Of a stretch of DNA of 64,000 bases, positions 1 through 11,289 are shown in pieces (positions within the stretch are counted from its first letter, which is position 1; the number at the start of each line of letters is the position of its first letter). The stretch spans positions 348,501-412,500 of the forward strand of contig JAOTOM010004875.1 in NCBI GenBank assembly GCA_034440615.1. The letters run 5' to 3'. The position numbers were made by a program, and so were the translations under genes. The notes beneath the pieces are model-generated. The model did no database searches and was not told the DNA's origin. It saw nothing but the letters and a program-made list of their open reading frames with translations. The DNA is from Ashinkailepas kermadecensis. Its lineage: Eukaryota; Arthropoda; Thecostraca; Neolepadidae.

Positions 1-1
1 G

Positions 2-3000
2 ATACCAAAATTAGGCCATGATATGATACATGGCATTGATTTCTTGACCGAGCGAAAAGCTCAGCTTGACTTTGAAACGCAAACGTTGACAATTAGCAAG
101 ATGGTCTTTCCTCTGAAACAGAAGGAAGAGAACCAAAAGGAAGAAATTAGTCTTGTGAGATTAGTGGAGAACGTCAGAGTTTTCCCACATTCGGAAGTGC
201 AGGTGAAATGTTTCATTGCAAAGAAAAAGAGGCCAGGTGAAAATTTTGTAATCTCACAATTACCGACATCACCGTGCTTTAACAATGAGCCAGGCGTACT
301 CCTTCCGAATGCGCTGGTCAAACTATCCAAACAGAGACAAATACCATGGATTGTGGTCAATGAAACAGGCCGTTTCATGCATTTCAAAGCTGGTCAAGTG
401 CTGGGTATAGCAACACATTTTGATGAAAACCATTCAAATATTGCCACAACGTACGAAAATACCGAACTCAACGAAGAAACAATGTCAAAAGACGAGGACA
501 AACTTGATGCATTCAGTTTAGACCATATCCCGATGGAAAAACGAACACAGATTAAAGAAGCACTTGCAAGAAACCTGGATGTTTTTGTTCATAAAGACAT
601 CGAATTAACAATGACTAACGTAACTGAAATGAGAATCAACACGCAAAATCATCAACCCGTCAGGCAAAAACCGTATCGATTACCGTTAGTGCACCGACAG
701 GTTCTAGGCGAACAAATTCAAGAAATGCTAGACGCTGATATCATCAGACGTAGTAATTCACCTTGGCTCTCCCCCGTACTGATAGTTCCCAAGAAAGATG
801 GTACCACCCGAGTGGTTATTGATTTTCGGCAAGTCAACGCCGTTACAATCATACCAGCACCAAACATACCAGCCACAGAGGATATCCTCTACTCACTTGG
901 CTCCTCAAAATTCAGAAGTTGCCTCGATTTAAAAGCAGGTTTCTGGCAAGTACCCATAAAAGAGGAAGACAAAGAAAAGACAGCTTTTGGTACAGATGCA
1001 GGCTTATTTGAATACAATCGAATGCCGTTTGGACTTGCAGGCTCCCCAAGTGTGTTTCAAAATTTAATGAATGCGGTATTAGGAGATGTTCGATCATTCG
1101 CTCTGGCATTTATAGATGACATTGTAGTGTTCAGTAATACTTTTGAGGAACATGTCAAACATTTGGACACTGTTTTTGATCGACTACGAAGGGCCAACCT
1201 CAAACTGAAAATCACAAAATGCGAGTTCCTAAGACAGGAAATGCACTTTTTAGGACACGTCATATCAGACAAAGGCTTGGCAGTAAATCCCGACAAGGTA
1301 AAAGTAGTGAAAGAGATGAATATTCCGAAAACTGTCCGAGAAGTACGTAGTTTCCTGGGTATGGCATCGTATTATCGTAAATACATCCCAGACTTTAGCA
1401 AAATTGCTAAACCACTCACAGCCCTGACAAAGAAGCATGTAAAATTCCATTGGACTCCAGAAGCTCAAAAAGCATTTGATGCCTTGAAAGAATTGTTGGT
1501 ACAAGCCCCGATCTTGGCATTTCCAGATATCAAATTGCCATTCAAATTGTATACAGATGCATCGCAGTATGCTATGGGAGCTGTATTAGTGCAAGATCAA
1601 GATGGGCAAGATAGAGTTATACAATACGTTTCACATCAGTTTACAGATGCTCAACAAAAATGGCCTACGATTGAACGAGAAGCATTTGCCATTATTTACA
1701 GTTTGCAGAAACTCAGACCAATTGTGCTCGGCACTAGGTTGACAGTGTATACGGATCACAAACCACTGAAACACTTGTTCACAAGCGAAATGAAAAATCC
1801 ACGTATCCAACGATGGGCTATCATACTTGGAGAGTATGCGTGCAAAATTGAATACATTACAGGACCCAAAAATGTTTCAGCAGACATGTTATCACGGCTT
1901 CACGGTACTGATGTGACAGGAGATTTAGACGATAATGAACATTTGGATTGGCAGGGCGAAAAGATAGATATCAACATAGTTGATAATGCTGTCCAAGATG
2001 TAGAAGATGTTGAGATGTACGATGGACAAAAATACGCAGGACCCCTAAATTATCAACATTTTGACAAAAATGACCTACAACGTGCTCAACAAGCAGACAA
2101 TGAAATTGGACTTCTCATCGACAATTTGGAGCATCACAATTCAACATCATCGGATCAGTACTGTATTATAGAAGGGATATTACATCGCGTTGGACCTGGC
2201 ACCAAAACCCGGCCCCGAACTAGATTACAAATTGTGCTGCCTTCCGCAAATCGCCAGATGGTCCTAGAAGGAATGCACGATGGTTTCTTTGGAGGACATT
2301 TAGGAATAGAAAAGACGATTGACAAAATTCAAAAGTCGTATTATTGGTCAACCATGTTGAAGGATATCAAGGAGTATGTCCTTACGTGTGAAACATGCAA
2401 TCGTCGTAAATTGAAGAAGGACAGACGTCCTCTTCAGGACATGCCGATGCCAAACTTTCCAATGGAAATTGTTGGTATCGATACATGTGGACCCTTCCCT
2501 ATGTCGGAACAGGGAAACGTGTACGTTTGTACGATAGTCGATCATTTTAGTGGATGGCCTGAAGCATATTCCATACCAGATAAGTCTGCGGAAACAATCG
2601 CAAAGATCATTCTAAAGGAATTCATCCCTCGTCATGGGTGTCCTCGGTTGATCATCAGCGATCAAGGGACAGAATATTGTAATGAACTTTTGGATATCGT
2701 AATGAAGGAATTGGGTGTGTCAAGGATACACACATCAAGTTATCACGCACAATCGAATGGAAAAACAGAACGCTTTCATAGAATCATGAATGACATGATC
2801 GCCAAGAAAGTGAGCGAAAATCAGTCTCAATGGGACCAAATTTTGGAACCCTGTTTGGCTGCATATCGAATGAGCAAACAGGAATCAACAAATTATTCCC
2901 CATTCTTCGTAATGTACGGCCGTGATCCTGTATTGGCAGTGGACACGGTGCTCAAATTACGCGATCATTATACTGGTGAGGATTATGTGCCCGTGATGTT

Positions 3001-4003
3001 TGAAAATCTTCACACCGCGTATCAACATGTCACTCAAAATTTACAAGATTCCCGTGAACGTAACAAAACAATTGTTGCACAAAAAGCACAAGAATCCACT
3101 TTCATCCCAGGCGATGCTGTTTATTATCATGACCCCTCAATCAGGCCTGGTGATTCTCGCAAGTTCACATTGCATTGGAAACCGTACTTTCGCGTCCTTG
3201 AAAAGAAGAACAAGGAAAACTACTTGATCAAAAACATGATCAATGGCAAAACCAAGATTGTGCATTCCGAAAATTTGAAAATACGCGATACCAACGACGT
3301 CTGGAATAGAACATATGATTCTCTTAGTCGGCCAGTCCAAGTTAAGACAAGAAGAGAAGAAGAACCACTCCGGCATCAGCCACTGCGGGCCGCGAGACTC
3401 TCTTTTGGTGATCGACTACGATACTCAGAGGCGCCGGAGTCATGGCGTATTCCGGTGGTGCCACAAATTGAACAGCAGACGCTGTCGCAGCCAGAAGCGA
3501 GGGAGGCCGATATATCTCGTCCTCTGCACGCACAGGACGTTGTCAATGAAGAAAGCAAGGACAAGAATGCTTTAGACCCTTCAATAGTAAGCCCGCCAAC
3601 CGTTCCTGTACATTCCCTGCCGTCGTCGGACGACAGGATTAGCGGAAAGCGATGCCTTACACCCCCGACTCATCGATATGATCTTCGTTCCAGATGGCGC
3701 CACGATGAAGGGTCCGAACCTGAGGCGCAGGTTGCTAGACAGTCCGAACCTGAGACGCAGGTTGCTAGAAAACGTCCGTCATCCCCAGACGCTGACGAGA
3801 GTACCATTGACAAAAGACCACGTATCCACGACGATCGATGTTCTTCTCCCGAAATGAACATCTCGCATGTTGCTGTTGCTCAGACACCATGTGACTTCCC
3901 GACAGATTGTAATAACGGTCACAATCAGTCAAACTGGATACCATTGGTCCAACGTGTTGTCCTGTCGGTGCTTGATCTACTACCGCCTTTTTGGCGCATG
4001 TAA
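2..4003 (+). CDS. pol: Ty3/Gypsy Pol polyprotein (5' end outside window)
   Basis: Retrotransposon polyprotein that copies element RNA into DNA and integrates it. The frame is open to the window edge, so the Met at base 23 is not the true start; the first residues (GHDMIHGIDFL) look like the end of the retropepsin-type protease. Counting from that Met, the reverse transcriptase runs from about residue 205 with the active-site motif FIDDIVVFS near 363. RNase H begins near 509 (YTDASQYAMGAV). The integrase has a zinc-binding H-H-C-C region at about 750-795, then catalytic D (VGIDTCGPF, ~818), D (ISDQGTEYC, ~878) and E (NGKTERFHR, ~914). The C-terminal ~200 residues are low complexity and contain a short duplication (SEPEAQVAR / SEPETQVAR); no chromodomain is evident. 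There are no stops or frameshifts over 1,326 residues, so the copy is probably young. The domain order protease-RT-RNaseH-IN defines Ty3/Gypsy. Confidence 0.95.
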   Translation: MPKLGHDMIHGIDFLTERKAQLDFETQTLTISKMVFPLKQKEENQKEEISLVRLVENVRVFPHSEVQVKCFIAKKKRPGENFVISQLPTSPCFNNEPGVLLPNALVKLSKQRQIPWIVVNETGRFMHFKAGQVLGIATHFDENHSNIATTYENTELNEETMSKDEDKLDAFSLDHIPMEKRTQIKEALARNLDVFVHKDIELTMTNVTEMRINTQNHQPVRQKPYRLPLVHRQVLGEQIQEMLDADIIRRSNSPWLSPVLIVPKKDGTTRVVIDFRQVNAVTIIPAPNIPATEDILYSLGSSKFRSCLDLKAGFWQVPIKEEDKEKTAFGTDAGLFEYNRMPFGLAGSPSVFQNLMNAVLGDVRSFALAFIDDIVVFSNTFEEHVKHLDTVFDRLRRANLKLKITKCEFLRQEMHFLGHVISDKGLAVNPDKVKVVKEMNIPKTVREVRSFLGMASYYRKYIPDFSKIAKPLTALTKKHVKFHWTPEAQKAFDALKELLVQAPILAFPDIKLPFKLYTDASQYAMGAVLVQDQDGQDRVIQYVSHQFTDAQQKWPTIEREAFAIIYSLQKLRPIVLGTRLTVYTDHKPLKHLFTSEMKNPRIQRWAIILGEYACKIEYITGPKNVSADMLSRLHGTDVTGDLDDNEHLDWQGEKIDINIVDNAVQDVEDVEMYDGQKYAGPLNYQHFDKNDLQRAQQADNEIGLLIDNLEHHNSTSSDQYCIIEGILHRVGPGTKTRPRTRLQIVLPSANRQMVLEGMHDGFFGGHLGIEKTIDKIQKSYYWSTMLKDIKEYVLTCETCNRRKLKKDRRPLQDMPMPNFPMEIVGIDTCGPFPMSEQGNVYVCTIVDHFSGWPEAYSIPDKSAETIAKIILKEFIPRHGCPRLIISDQGTEYCNELLDIVMKELGVSRIHTSSYHAQSNGKTERFHRIMNDMIAKKVSENQSQWDQILEPCLAAYRMSKQESTNYSPFFVMYGRDPVLAVDTVLKLRDHYTGEDYVPVMFENLHTAYQHVTQNLQDSRERNKTIVAQKAQESTFIPGDAVYYHDPSIRPGDSRKFTLHWKPYFRVLEKKNKENYLIKNMINGKTKIVHSENLKIRDTNDVWNRTYDSLSRPVQVKTRREEEPLRHQPLRAARLSFGDRLRYSEAPESWRIPVVPQIEQQTLSQPEAREADISRPLHAQDVVNEESKDKNALDPSIVSPPTVPVHSLPSSDDRISGKRCLTPPTHRYDLRSRWRHDEGSEPEAQVARQSEPETQVARKRPSSPDADESTIDKRPRIHDDRCSSPEMNISHVAVAQTPCDFPTDCNNGHNQSNWIPLVQRVVLSVLDLLPPFWRM

Positions 4004-4274
4004 ATCAACTCTGCTTACGTTTCAGAACATGATGTACTCAAGGAGTGTTCCGATGTTTCATGTTTGGCTCTTCCTACTATCTCCTATCTCCTGCGACCTC
4101 AGGAATACCACGGTGGGATATCCACATGAATTTATTTGCCAAAAGAGGATTTGCCCTGCCTCGCTTCCCCCTTCCTCTTTCTGCCCCACCTCCTCCTATA
4201 CCCGAGTCAGATCTGGAGCCAACAATGTCTCATGTTCCTGAGGAGTCATCCGCCGTCTCATCATTGTCCCCTAC

Positions 4275-4690
4275 GTCTCTGGCTATGGTGCCAGAACGAG
4301 GCGCCATGCCACCGATCGCGGAGGAGCCGATGCCGTTACGAGGCACCGATCCACCGGCCGTGGAAATGACGCTCCTACATGGCGTCCTTCCACGCTCCCT
4401 ACTGAGTCGCCGAGGCCATCGGGTGTGAGGCCTGCTACCGAACGTCTCTGGCTATGGTGCCAGACGAGGCGCCATGCCACCGATCGCGGAGGAGCCGATG
4501 CCGTTCCGAGGCACCGATCCACCGGCTGTGGACAGGACGCTCTTCCAAGGCGTCCTTCTACTACTCCCTACTGAATCGCCGAGGCCACTGGGTGTGAGGC
4601 CTGCTCCCCACTGGATCGCCGAGGCCACCGGGTGTGAGGCCTGCTCCCCACTGGATCGCCGCGGCCACCGTCAGGTGTGAGGCCTGCTTG
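4275..4690 (+). repeat. Tandem duplications in the Gypsy 3' region
   Basis: A ~165-bp segment starting near CGTCTCTGGCTATGGTGCCA at 4275 is repeated at about 4443 with few changes. It is followed by four short units of the type GGATCGCCGAGGCCACCGGG (about 4570-4685). The stretch lies between the pol stop at 4003 and the polypurine tract at 5040 and carries no convincing protein. The short open frames across it are probably by-products of its GC content; an env gene is not visible. Confidence 0.7.
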
Positions 4691-5039
4691 TGTATATCGA
4701 CCTATCGTAGTTGTCCCTGTCACAGCGACCACTCGATTGTCGCCGCGCAGCCTTCACGTATGGTCGTCGCGTGTCGGATTTCGTGTGTGTTCGTTTGTGT
4801 AGCTCGTTTGTGTCTTATAGCACATTGTGTATTGTCGCGTATAGGATTTAGTGTCGTGTGTCGGTTTCCCGTCGCGTTGCGTAGTTTGGCGTTGTATTGT
4901 TGCGTTGTATTGTGCTTCTTGCCTCTCGATGGCCAGCTGCGCCTGGTTCCATCTCGCTTATGCCCCGTTTTTTTTTTCGCCCTTCGCCTCTTCTTAGGCT
5001 CCGGTCGACGTATATTGGTCCCCATTATACTTCTTTTAT

Positions 5040-5056
5040 AAGGGGGGGGGGGAGGT
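5040..5056 (+). other. Polypurine tract of the Gypsy element
   Basis: A run of G with flanking A (AGGGGGGGGGGGAGG) lies directly before TGTAACGG. This is the position and composition expected of the plus-strand primer next to a 3' LTR that starts with TG. Confidence 0.7.
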
Positions 5057-5057
5057 A

Positions 5058-5870
5058 TGTAACGGTTCGCCAGGCCATGTCGTGTCACGACGCGCGACTC
5101 TGTACTCCGGCAAAACTGCCGACTGCGACTCCCCAGCCCAACGCTTCTGTTTTGCAACCTTTTTGCAGCCTATTGGCCGTTATTGCCAATTATTGCCCAG
5201 TCACATAAATCTCTCAATCTCGCGCACGCAACCACTCGCACCTCCGATATTTATGGAACTGTTTAGATACTTCGTCGCATCGCCTGAAAACCAGAAACGC
5301 TTCTGTTCTGCAAGCTCTGGCTTTTTAGCCATCATTGCCAATTATTGCCCAGTCACATAAATCTCTCAATCTCGCGCACGCAACCACTCGCACCTCCGAG
5401 ATTTATGGAACTGTTTAGATACTTCGTCGCATCGTCTGCAATGTATTGTCTCCCGCACGCTCGCCCGAAATTCTAGATAGCACCAATAGGCCATTATCAG
5501 AAGCTGCACGAGCAGCAGAATTCAATTATCTCAGCTACGCAGCGTTCCTGCAACCGGCGCAAGCCGTATATATAGAGGGCCCCCGTCGAACAGAGGTTAG
5601 GTAAGCTTAGGAGGGCAAGCTGCGAACACCTCCGGGAGCGAGTCGTGTTGCACTCGCTCTCGTGACGATAGACTCAGACAAGTGTTGTTGTGTCGTGTTG
5701 TGCTGTGTTGAAGTGACGAAAGTCTCTACCGCGTTCCTCTGAGTCGGCTGACACGCTATCAAGTATAGCGCAACCACCCCAAGACCTGTGTGAGTTGCAT
5801 CTGCATCACTAGACTATCAGCGAGGCGCAAGTTGTATTGTTTGTTTGACTCATTTGAATGAACTATAAAC
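5058..5870 (+). repeat. 3' LTR of the Gypsy element (3' border uncertain)
   Basis: It starts TGTAACGG right after the polypurine tract. It contains a tandem duplication of ~155 bp (about 5140-5291 and 5297-5440; shared core TCACATAAATCTCTCAATCT) and a TATA-like motif near 5570. The far end is not determined because the 5' LTR is outside the window. Confidence 0.6.
5568..5578 (+). promoter_or_regulatory. TATA-box candidate in the LTR
   Basis: GTATATATAG lies in the middle of the LTR, downstream of the duplicated block. This fits a U3 promoter that would start transcription about 30 bp further on. It rests on the motif and its position only. Confidence 0.4.
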
Positions 5871-6057
5871 ACATTCTACCGTCTGGCCCATCTATTGAGT
5901 GGAGGAGAATCATTGACCTGGCCTCAGGCACGTCGTCGGTACGAGCCATAGAAAACGACTGGGCACTGGACGACATCGGCACAGCACCTATATTCACAGG
6001 CAGGAGGTCGCCGACGAGAGGAGACGTGGGGCTGTCCACAGGTGACTTAAGTGGGCG

Positions 6058-7618
6058 GTTACAATGGCAATTGACGGGGTATGACAATTGACGGGGTATG
6101 GCAATTGACGGGGTATGCAAATTCACTGCTACGGAATCGGGGTATGGTAATTGACGGGGTATGGTAATTGACGGGGTATGGTAATCGACGGTATGGTAAT
6201 TGACGGTATGGTAATTGACGCTGTGGTAATTGACTGGGTATGGTAATTGACGGTATGGTAATTGACGGTATGGTAATTGACGGTATGGTAATTGACGGTA
6301 TAGGTATGGCAATTGACGGGGTATGGCAATTGACGGGGTATGGCAATTGAGGGTATGGCATTTTAGCGTACGGCCATCGACGGGGTATGGCAATTGACGG
6401 GGTCGAGCAATTGACGGGGTATGGCAATTGACGGTGGTATGGCAATTGACGGGGTGTGGCAATTGACGGGGTATGGCAATTGACACGTGGGTATATTGGC
6501 ATGGCAATTGACGGGATATGGCAATTGACGGGTATATGGCAATTGACGGTACGCGGTATGGCAATTGACAGGGTATGGCAATTGACGGGGTATGGGATTG
6601 ATGGGTTTGCAATTGACAGGGTATGGCAATTGACAGGGTACGGCCAATTGGGGTATGGCAATTGACAGGGTATGGCAATTGACAGGGTATGGCAATTGAC
6701 AGGGTATGGCAATTGACAGGGTATGGCAATTGGCAATTGACATATGGCAATTGACAGGGTATGGCAATTGACGGGGTATGGCAATTGACGGGGTATGGCA
6801 ATTGACGGGGTATGGCAATTGACAGGGTATGGCAATTGACGGGGTATGGCAATTCACGGGTTATGGCAAGTGACGAGGTTTAGCACTTGACGGGGTATGG
6901 CAATTGACGGGGTATGGCAATTGACGGGGTATGGCAATTGACAGGGTATGGCAATTGACAGGGTATGGCAATTGACAGGGTATGGCAATTGACAGGGTAT
7001 GGCAATTGACAGGGTATGGCAATTGACAGGGTATGGCAATTGACAGGGTATGGCAATTGACAGGGTATGGCAATTGACAGGGTATGGCAATTGACAGGGT
7101 ATGGCAATTGACAGGGTATGGCAATTGACGGGGTATGGCAACTGACGGGGTATGGCAACTGACGGGCCCCACAATTGGCTTGGTATGGCAATTCACGGGT
7201 TATGGCAAGTGGCGAGGTTTAGCACTTGACGGGGTATGGCAATTGACGGGGTATGGCAATTCACCGGTCCGGCAATTGACGGGGTATGGCAATTGACGTG
7301 GTATGGTAATTGACTGGGTATGGCAATTGACTGGGTATGGCAATTGACGGGGTATGGCAATTGACGGGGTATGACAATTGACGGGGTATGACAATTGACG
7401 GGGTATGGAAATTGACGGGTCCGACGATTGACGGGGTATGGAAATTGACGCGGTATGGCAATTGGCGGGGTATGGCAATTGACGGGGTCCGGCAATTGCC
7501 GGGGTATGGCAATTGACGGGGTATGGCAATTGACGGGGTATGGCAATTGACGGGGTATGGCAATTGACGGGGTATGGCAATTGACGGGGTGTGGTAATTG
7601 ATGGGGTATGGCAATTAA
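6058..7618 (+). repeat. 17-bp minisatellite, about 90 copies
   Basis: The consensus unit is GGGGTATGGCAATTGAC (17 bp). Three variant blocks can be seen: TGGTAATTGACGG units around 6141-6300, CAGGG units in a homogeneous block about 6661-7130, and CGGGG units elsewhere. A composite of rare variants (AATTCACGGG, then GTTTAGCACTTGACGG) occurs at 6851 and again at 7190, 339 bp apart, which points to a higher-order duplication of about 20 units. The unit has no stop in any minus-strand frame, so long minus-strand open frames across it are artefacts. Confidence 0.95.
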
Positions 7619-7696
7619 CGTTTGTTTGTTTGTTTGTCTGTCTGTCAGTCTGTCTGTCGTCTTTTGTCCTTGCGTCGAGTGCAAGGACAAAAGACG
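7619..7696 (+). repeat. (TTTG/TCTG)n run followed by a perfect hairpin
   Basis: A short TTTG/TCTG run ends the minisatellite. It is followed by a perfect 15-bp inverted repeat: CGTCTTTTGTCCTTG at 7658-7672 and its complement at 7682-7696, with a 9-base loop. Confidence 0.85.
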
Positions 7697-8264
7697 AGTG
7701 CGTCGAGTGCATCCTGTGTAGGTTCGACGATGGGTCGCACGTGCTTGAAATTTTCACACGCGACAGACAATCGATGTGTGATGAGCTGTGCCGAGTTTCA
7801 AATTGTTTGTCTTAACGCAGCGAAGCAAGGGCCGAAGGCGCTTGCAGTCTTTCGCTCAGCGAAGCATACGGGACTTCGCTTGATGTATGAATGAATGATG
7901 AAAAAAGAACCAATGTTACACTAAAATAGGCATAGCTGTCGAACCATTAGACCGATTCACATGAATCCAACATCAAATGAATCGCAACGAATACGTTTTT
8001 CGAACCAAAATTTATCTTGCCGCAGCGGAGCAAGGGCCGAAAGCGCTTGTTATGTGTATTCCTACTAAATCATAATATTTGTGTGCTGCTGTAACGACAA
8101 AAGGTATTGTGTATTGTTATCACATCCTTCACAACTGCATCATTGCGTTCGGAGTCATAAGCGGACATAATACCGGTGGCGCCGCTCTGGTGGTCGGTTT
8201 GTGAAGGAACACCACCAGAGTGGGCTTGCTTTTACTAATGCTATATTATGGTTTCTAGACGAGG
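7697..8264. other. Unassigned sequence with a repeated 27-bp motif
   Basis: No gene is seen. A motif of the type GCAAGGGCCGAAGGCGCTTG occurs near 7826 and, with small changes, near 8032. A 10-bp inverted repeat (CTCTGGTGGT / ACCACCAGAG) lies at 8185-8194 and 8211-8220. This could be the remains of an unclassified transposon. Confidence 0.4.
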
Positions 8265-9075
8265 TGCAAGTAATTTCCAATGGTCCAATTTTAACAACAT
8301 TGAAACAAGCTCTCTTATGATGTGTAGTTCGTTTTATTATCAAATCATTTCACCCTGTCACTTTGCCCTTAAAGTGAAATGGGAGCAATTGGCCACTCAA
8401 CATCTTGTGATAAACACGTGTCATACATCTTCTGTGTGACGTCCTGACAATTTCCAATGTTCTTAACTAAACGAAAATCGAACGTGCTACATTTTTATAT
8501 CATCTTGAATAACTTCCATGAAGGTTTAACCCTGTCACTTTTGCACTGAATTCCAGAATTTGTGTCCCAAATTATCACATTGTATCACTTTATATTGTAT
8601 ATCAGATGTTCTACATTACCGAATTAATTTCCAATGGTCTTAAATAAACAGGCATAACATCCGCTGTCTTATGATGCCACACTCGACTACTTTTATAGTT
8701 TTCTAACCCTGTCATTTTTGCACTCAATTCCAGGATTTCCATATCGAATTATCACATTATATTCCTTTAAATTGTATATCAGATGTTCTACATTACCGAA
8801 TTAATTTCCAATGGTCTTAAATAAACCGGCATAAAATCCGCTGCCTTCTGATGCCATACTAGACTACTTTTACAGATATCTACCCCTGGTATTTTGGCAC
8901 TAAATTCCAGGATTTGTGTCTCAAATTATCACATTGTATTACTTTTAATTGTATAGCAGATGTTCTACATTAGCGAATTAATTTCAAATGATCTCAAATA
9001 AACCGGCATAAAATCAGCTGCCCTCTGATGCCATACTTGACTACTTTTATAGATGTCTAACCCCGTCACTTTCTA
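8265..9075 (+). repeat. 177-bp satellite, about 4.5 copies
   Basis: The phrase CCCTGTCACTTT or a close variant recurs at 8353, 8530, 8707, 8884 and 9061, a constant spacing of 177 bp. Between these, ATTAATTTCCAATGGTCTTA and AAATTATCACATT recur in the same order. Units differ by scattered substitutions. Confidence 0.9.
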
Positions 9076-9983
9076 CCTTTAGACATGAAGCTTTGTGACA
9101 TTATTGACGTTCTGGCATGGCTCGATGCATGTCAAGCGCCGACGGTTGCTGCCTAGAGGATCCGTAGGGCCGCCGAGCGGTGGCACGATAGAAAGTAAAG
9201 TTCCGCCCTTCAACAATACTAAGCAACATCGGCTCTGACACGCCAAAATGGTGTAGGAGAAATTCACGGTTGTAGATGCATTCTTTCCCTTCAACGCCCA
9301 TAAGCGTAATGTTCTTAAACACTTTCGCCAAAATCTGTCGGCCTCAACTCTAATGGTGGCGGAACTCATGCCAGGCACATAGTCTGTCGTTTCAAATATG
9401 AAGATCTGCCTGTAACTTTGGCGTTGGGGCCCATTAACATTCAGGGAATAGGAATCCCGCGCCCCGCCATGTTAGAATGGCGGCCGGTTGGTGACGGGCC
9501 GGAGGCGGCCGGCGGCCGGCCGCCTATGGTAGAAAATAGTTCAAAAGGAAATACGGAAAGTAACAATATGCACAATAGGTCACTGCAAGTCACTATAAAA
9601 TTGACTTCTGAAGGCAAGCTAACTTTCATAAATGCACTTCGCATCATATTTTATGGAGACAGAGTCTCACAAATCGTAACTATATTATTCGCGCACACAC
9701 TAGTGAGCATCCGGGATCGCTTGTCGGGGGCGCATGTTTCAGAGTTCTTGAATGGCACCTGTTTTCTTTCTTTACTGGAGATCCCCTCGATGTCCGCAGT
9801 AACATTGCGTCTGACGCCTAACGGTTATTTGTGGCCAATGGGGTCTGAAAGCTACGATTTGGCCACCAGGGCGGCGCTGTACGCAATGGTCACCCGACGA
9901 GGAGGCGTCGGCCATCTTTGCTGTGCATTTTGCGTGGGGTTGCCGGGAGTCTGTTGGCATGTGGCTTTTATTAGGGTTGCAAG
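9076..9983. other. Unassigned sequence
   Basis: No supported gene. There is a GC-rich palindromic patch near 9500-9525 (GGCGGCCGGCGGCCGGCCGC). Short open frames are present on both strands, but none shows a recognisable domain. Confidence 0.4.
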
Positions 9984-10060
9984 CAGTGGCGTCGCCACGA
10001 AATTCTTCCAGGGGGGGCAATATTCATAGGGGGCCTCCTGTTCTCCAAAAGGGGGCCTCC

Positions 10061-10405
10061 ACTGTTTAAAAAAAAAAAAATTATTAAACAGAATATGCAT
10101 GGGTGAATACGAACCTAACAAAATAATCCATCACAAAAAGAAGAAAAAAAAACACATTCATTCAGGCACATCATACCTTTCTGTGTTGCCATATATCATC
10201 AACAATGACATCCTCTATGGCAAGGTAGACTTTTTTAAAAAGTTATCTTTATGAATTATATGAACTAGATTCTGTCTTCAGTTTTCGTTTGATTTGTATA
10301 ATTCCATAAAGTAACGTCCAAGACATTTCTTTAGCACTGCTTTTTTCCTTGGCACCTGTTCTATTCTTGGAAATATTTGGCAAATTACACTGTTCCAGTA
10401 GGTCC
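10061..10405. mobile_element. Insertion within element X copy 1
   Basis: Compared with copy 2 (51,560 downwards), copy 1 has about 345 extra bases between GGGGGCCTCCACTG and GGGCCTCCTATTGC, starting with a poly(A) run. This suggests a small insertion of unknown type. Confidence 0.45.
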
Positions 10406-11289
10406 TGTGTTAGGGCCTCCTATTGCTTTTTTAATCTCTTAGCATGGTTCCCGAATGGGAACATGATTTCATATTGATGTCTTGTTTGTTCTTGGCATGG
10501 TGCATCATTTACGCAAAACGCAATAGCAAGAATCATTTTTTTTCGCTGAGAACTAAGCCATACCAGGGTATAAATAAGCAAATGTGGATAAATACGTCAG
10601 TGCCAAAACAAACCAATATCTTTATGCTTTATCGACGAGAAGAATCTTCCCACTGGCCTCTAGATTGTAGCGAGCTGGTGGGGCTCGTGCTGAGCATATC
10701 TGAAAGATATCCCATTGATCAACCCACTTCTATGTCCACCAAGTTTAACTGAATATAGCTAGGTTCATCACTACTGTTAGTAATTCCCACCAGCTTGATC
10801 TCATAAACAAGCTTAAACGATCATTTCTCAGTCCTCGAACGACAATTTCGCGGATGCGACAACGAGAAGTGAATTGAATTGGTTTTCTGATCGTCATCTT
10901 AGGGATTTATTTCTTCTTTTCTTATAACATTTGGTGCTGGCTGCAAGGCACTTGGCACAGAAGCTAAGATAATAAATCCTCCGCGAATAAATTCACGGCA
11001 AGAACAAGCATTGAACAACAATGCATCAATGGCAATGCAACAATGTAACAATGATAATGCATAAATAATGCAAAACCTTCCGAATTCCACGCCTTCACGC
11101 CCATGGTTATCGCTGTGCTGTACCGTTTTGTAAATTGTGTCGTTGAGAAGGTACTGAAGCTGGGAAGCTTTAATCATGCAGGCTGTAATCACAGAAGACA
11201 ACTTTGTAGGAAGAAAATACGTTTTAAAACATCGTTCCTCCCATTTAATATGGGGCATCGGTGTTGTTTTGTATGTTTGTGAGGGGGAA

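Larger units (their letters stand above)
1..5870 (+). mobile_element. Ty3/Gypsy LTR retrotransposon, 3' part
   Basis: This groups the pol reading frame, a ~1 kb untranslated 3' region, a polypurine tract and a 3' LTR. The 5' LTR, primer-binding site and gag are left of the window. The 3' end of the LTR cannot be fixed because its partner is not visible; 5870 is a working limit. Bases 5858-6057 could be flank or internal sequence of a recombined copy. Confidence 0.8.

Noticed and set aside
5863..7757. Long minus-strand open frames (up to 329 codons) rich in Pro, Val, Asn, Cys, His
   Set aside because: They are translations of the 17-bp minisatellite, whose unit lacks stops in every minus-strand frame. 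All three frames stay open together, so there is no sign of coding.
9079..9378. Possible transposase N-terminus on the minus strand (NREFLLHHFGVSEPML)
   Set aside because: A loose resemblance to Harbinger-type proteins only. No catalytic motif follows and the next part is not found.
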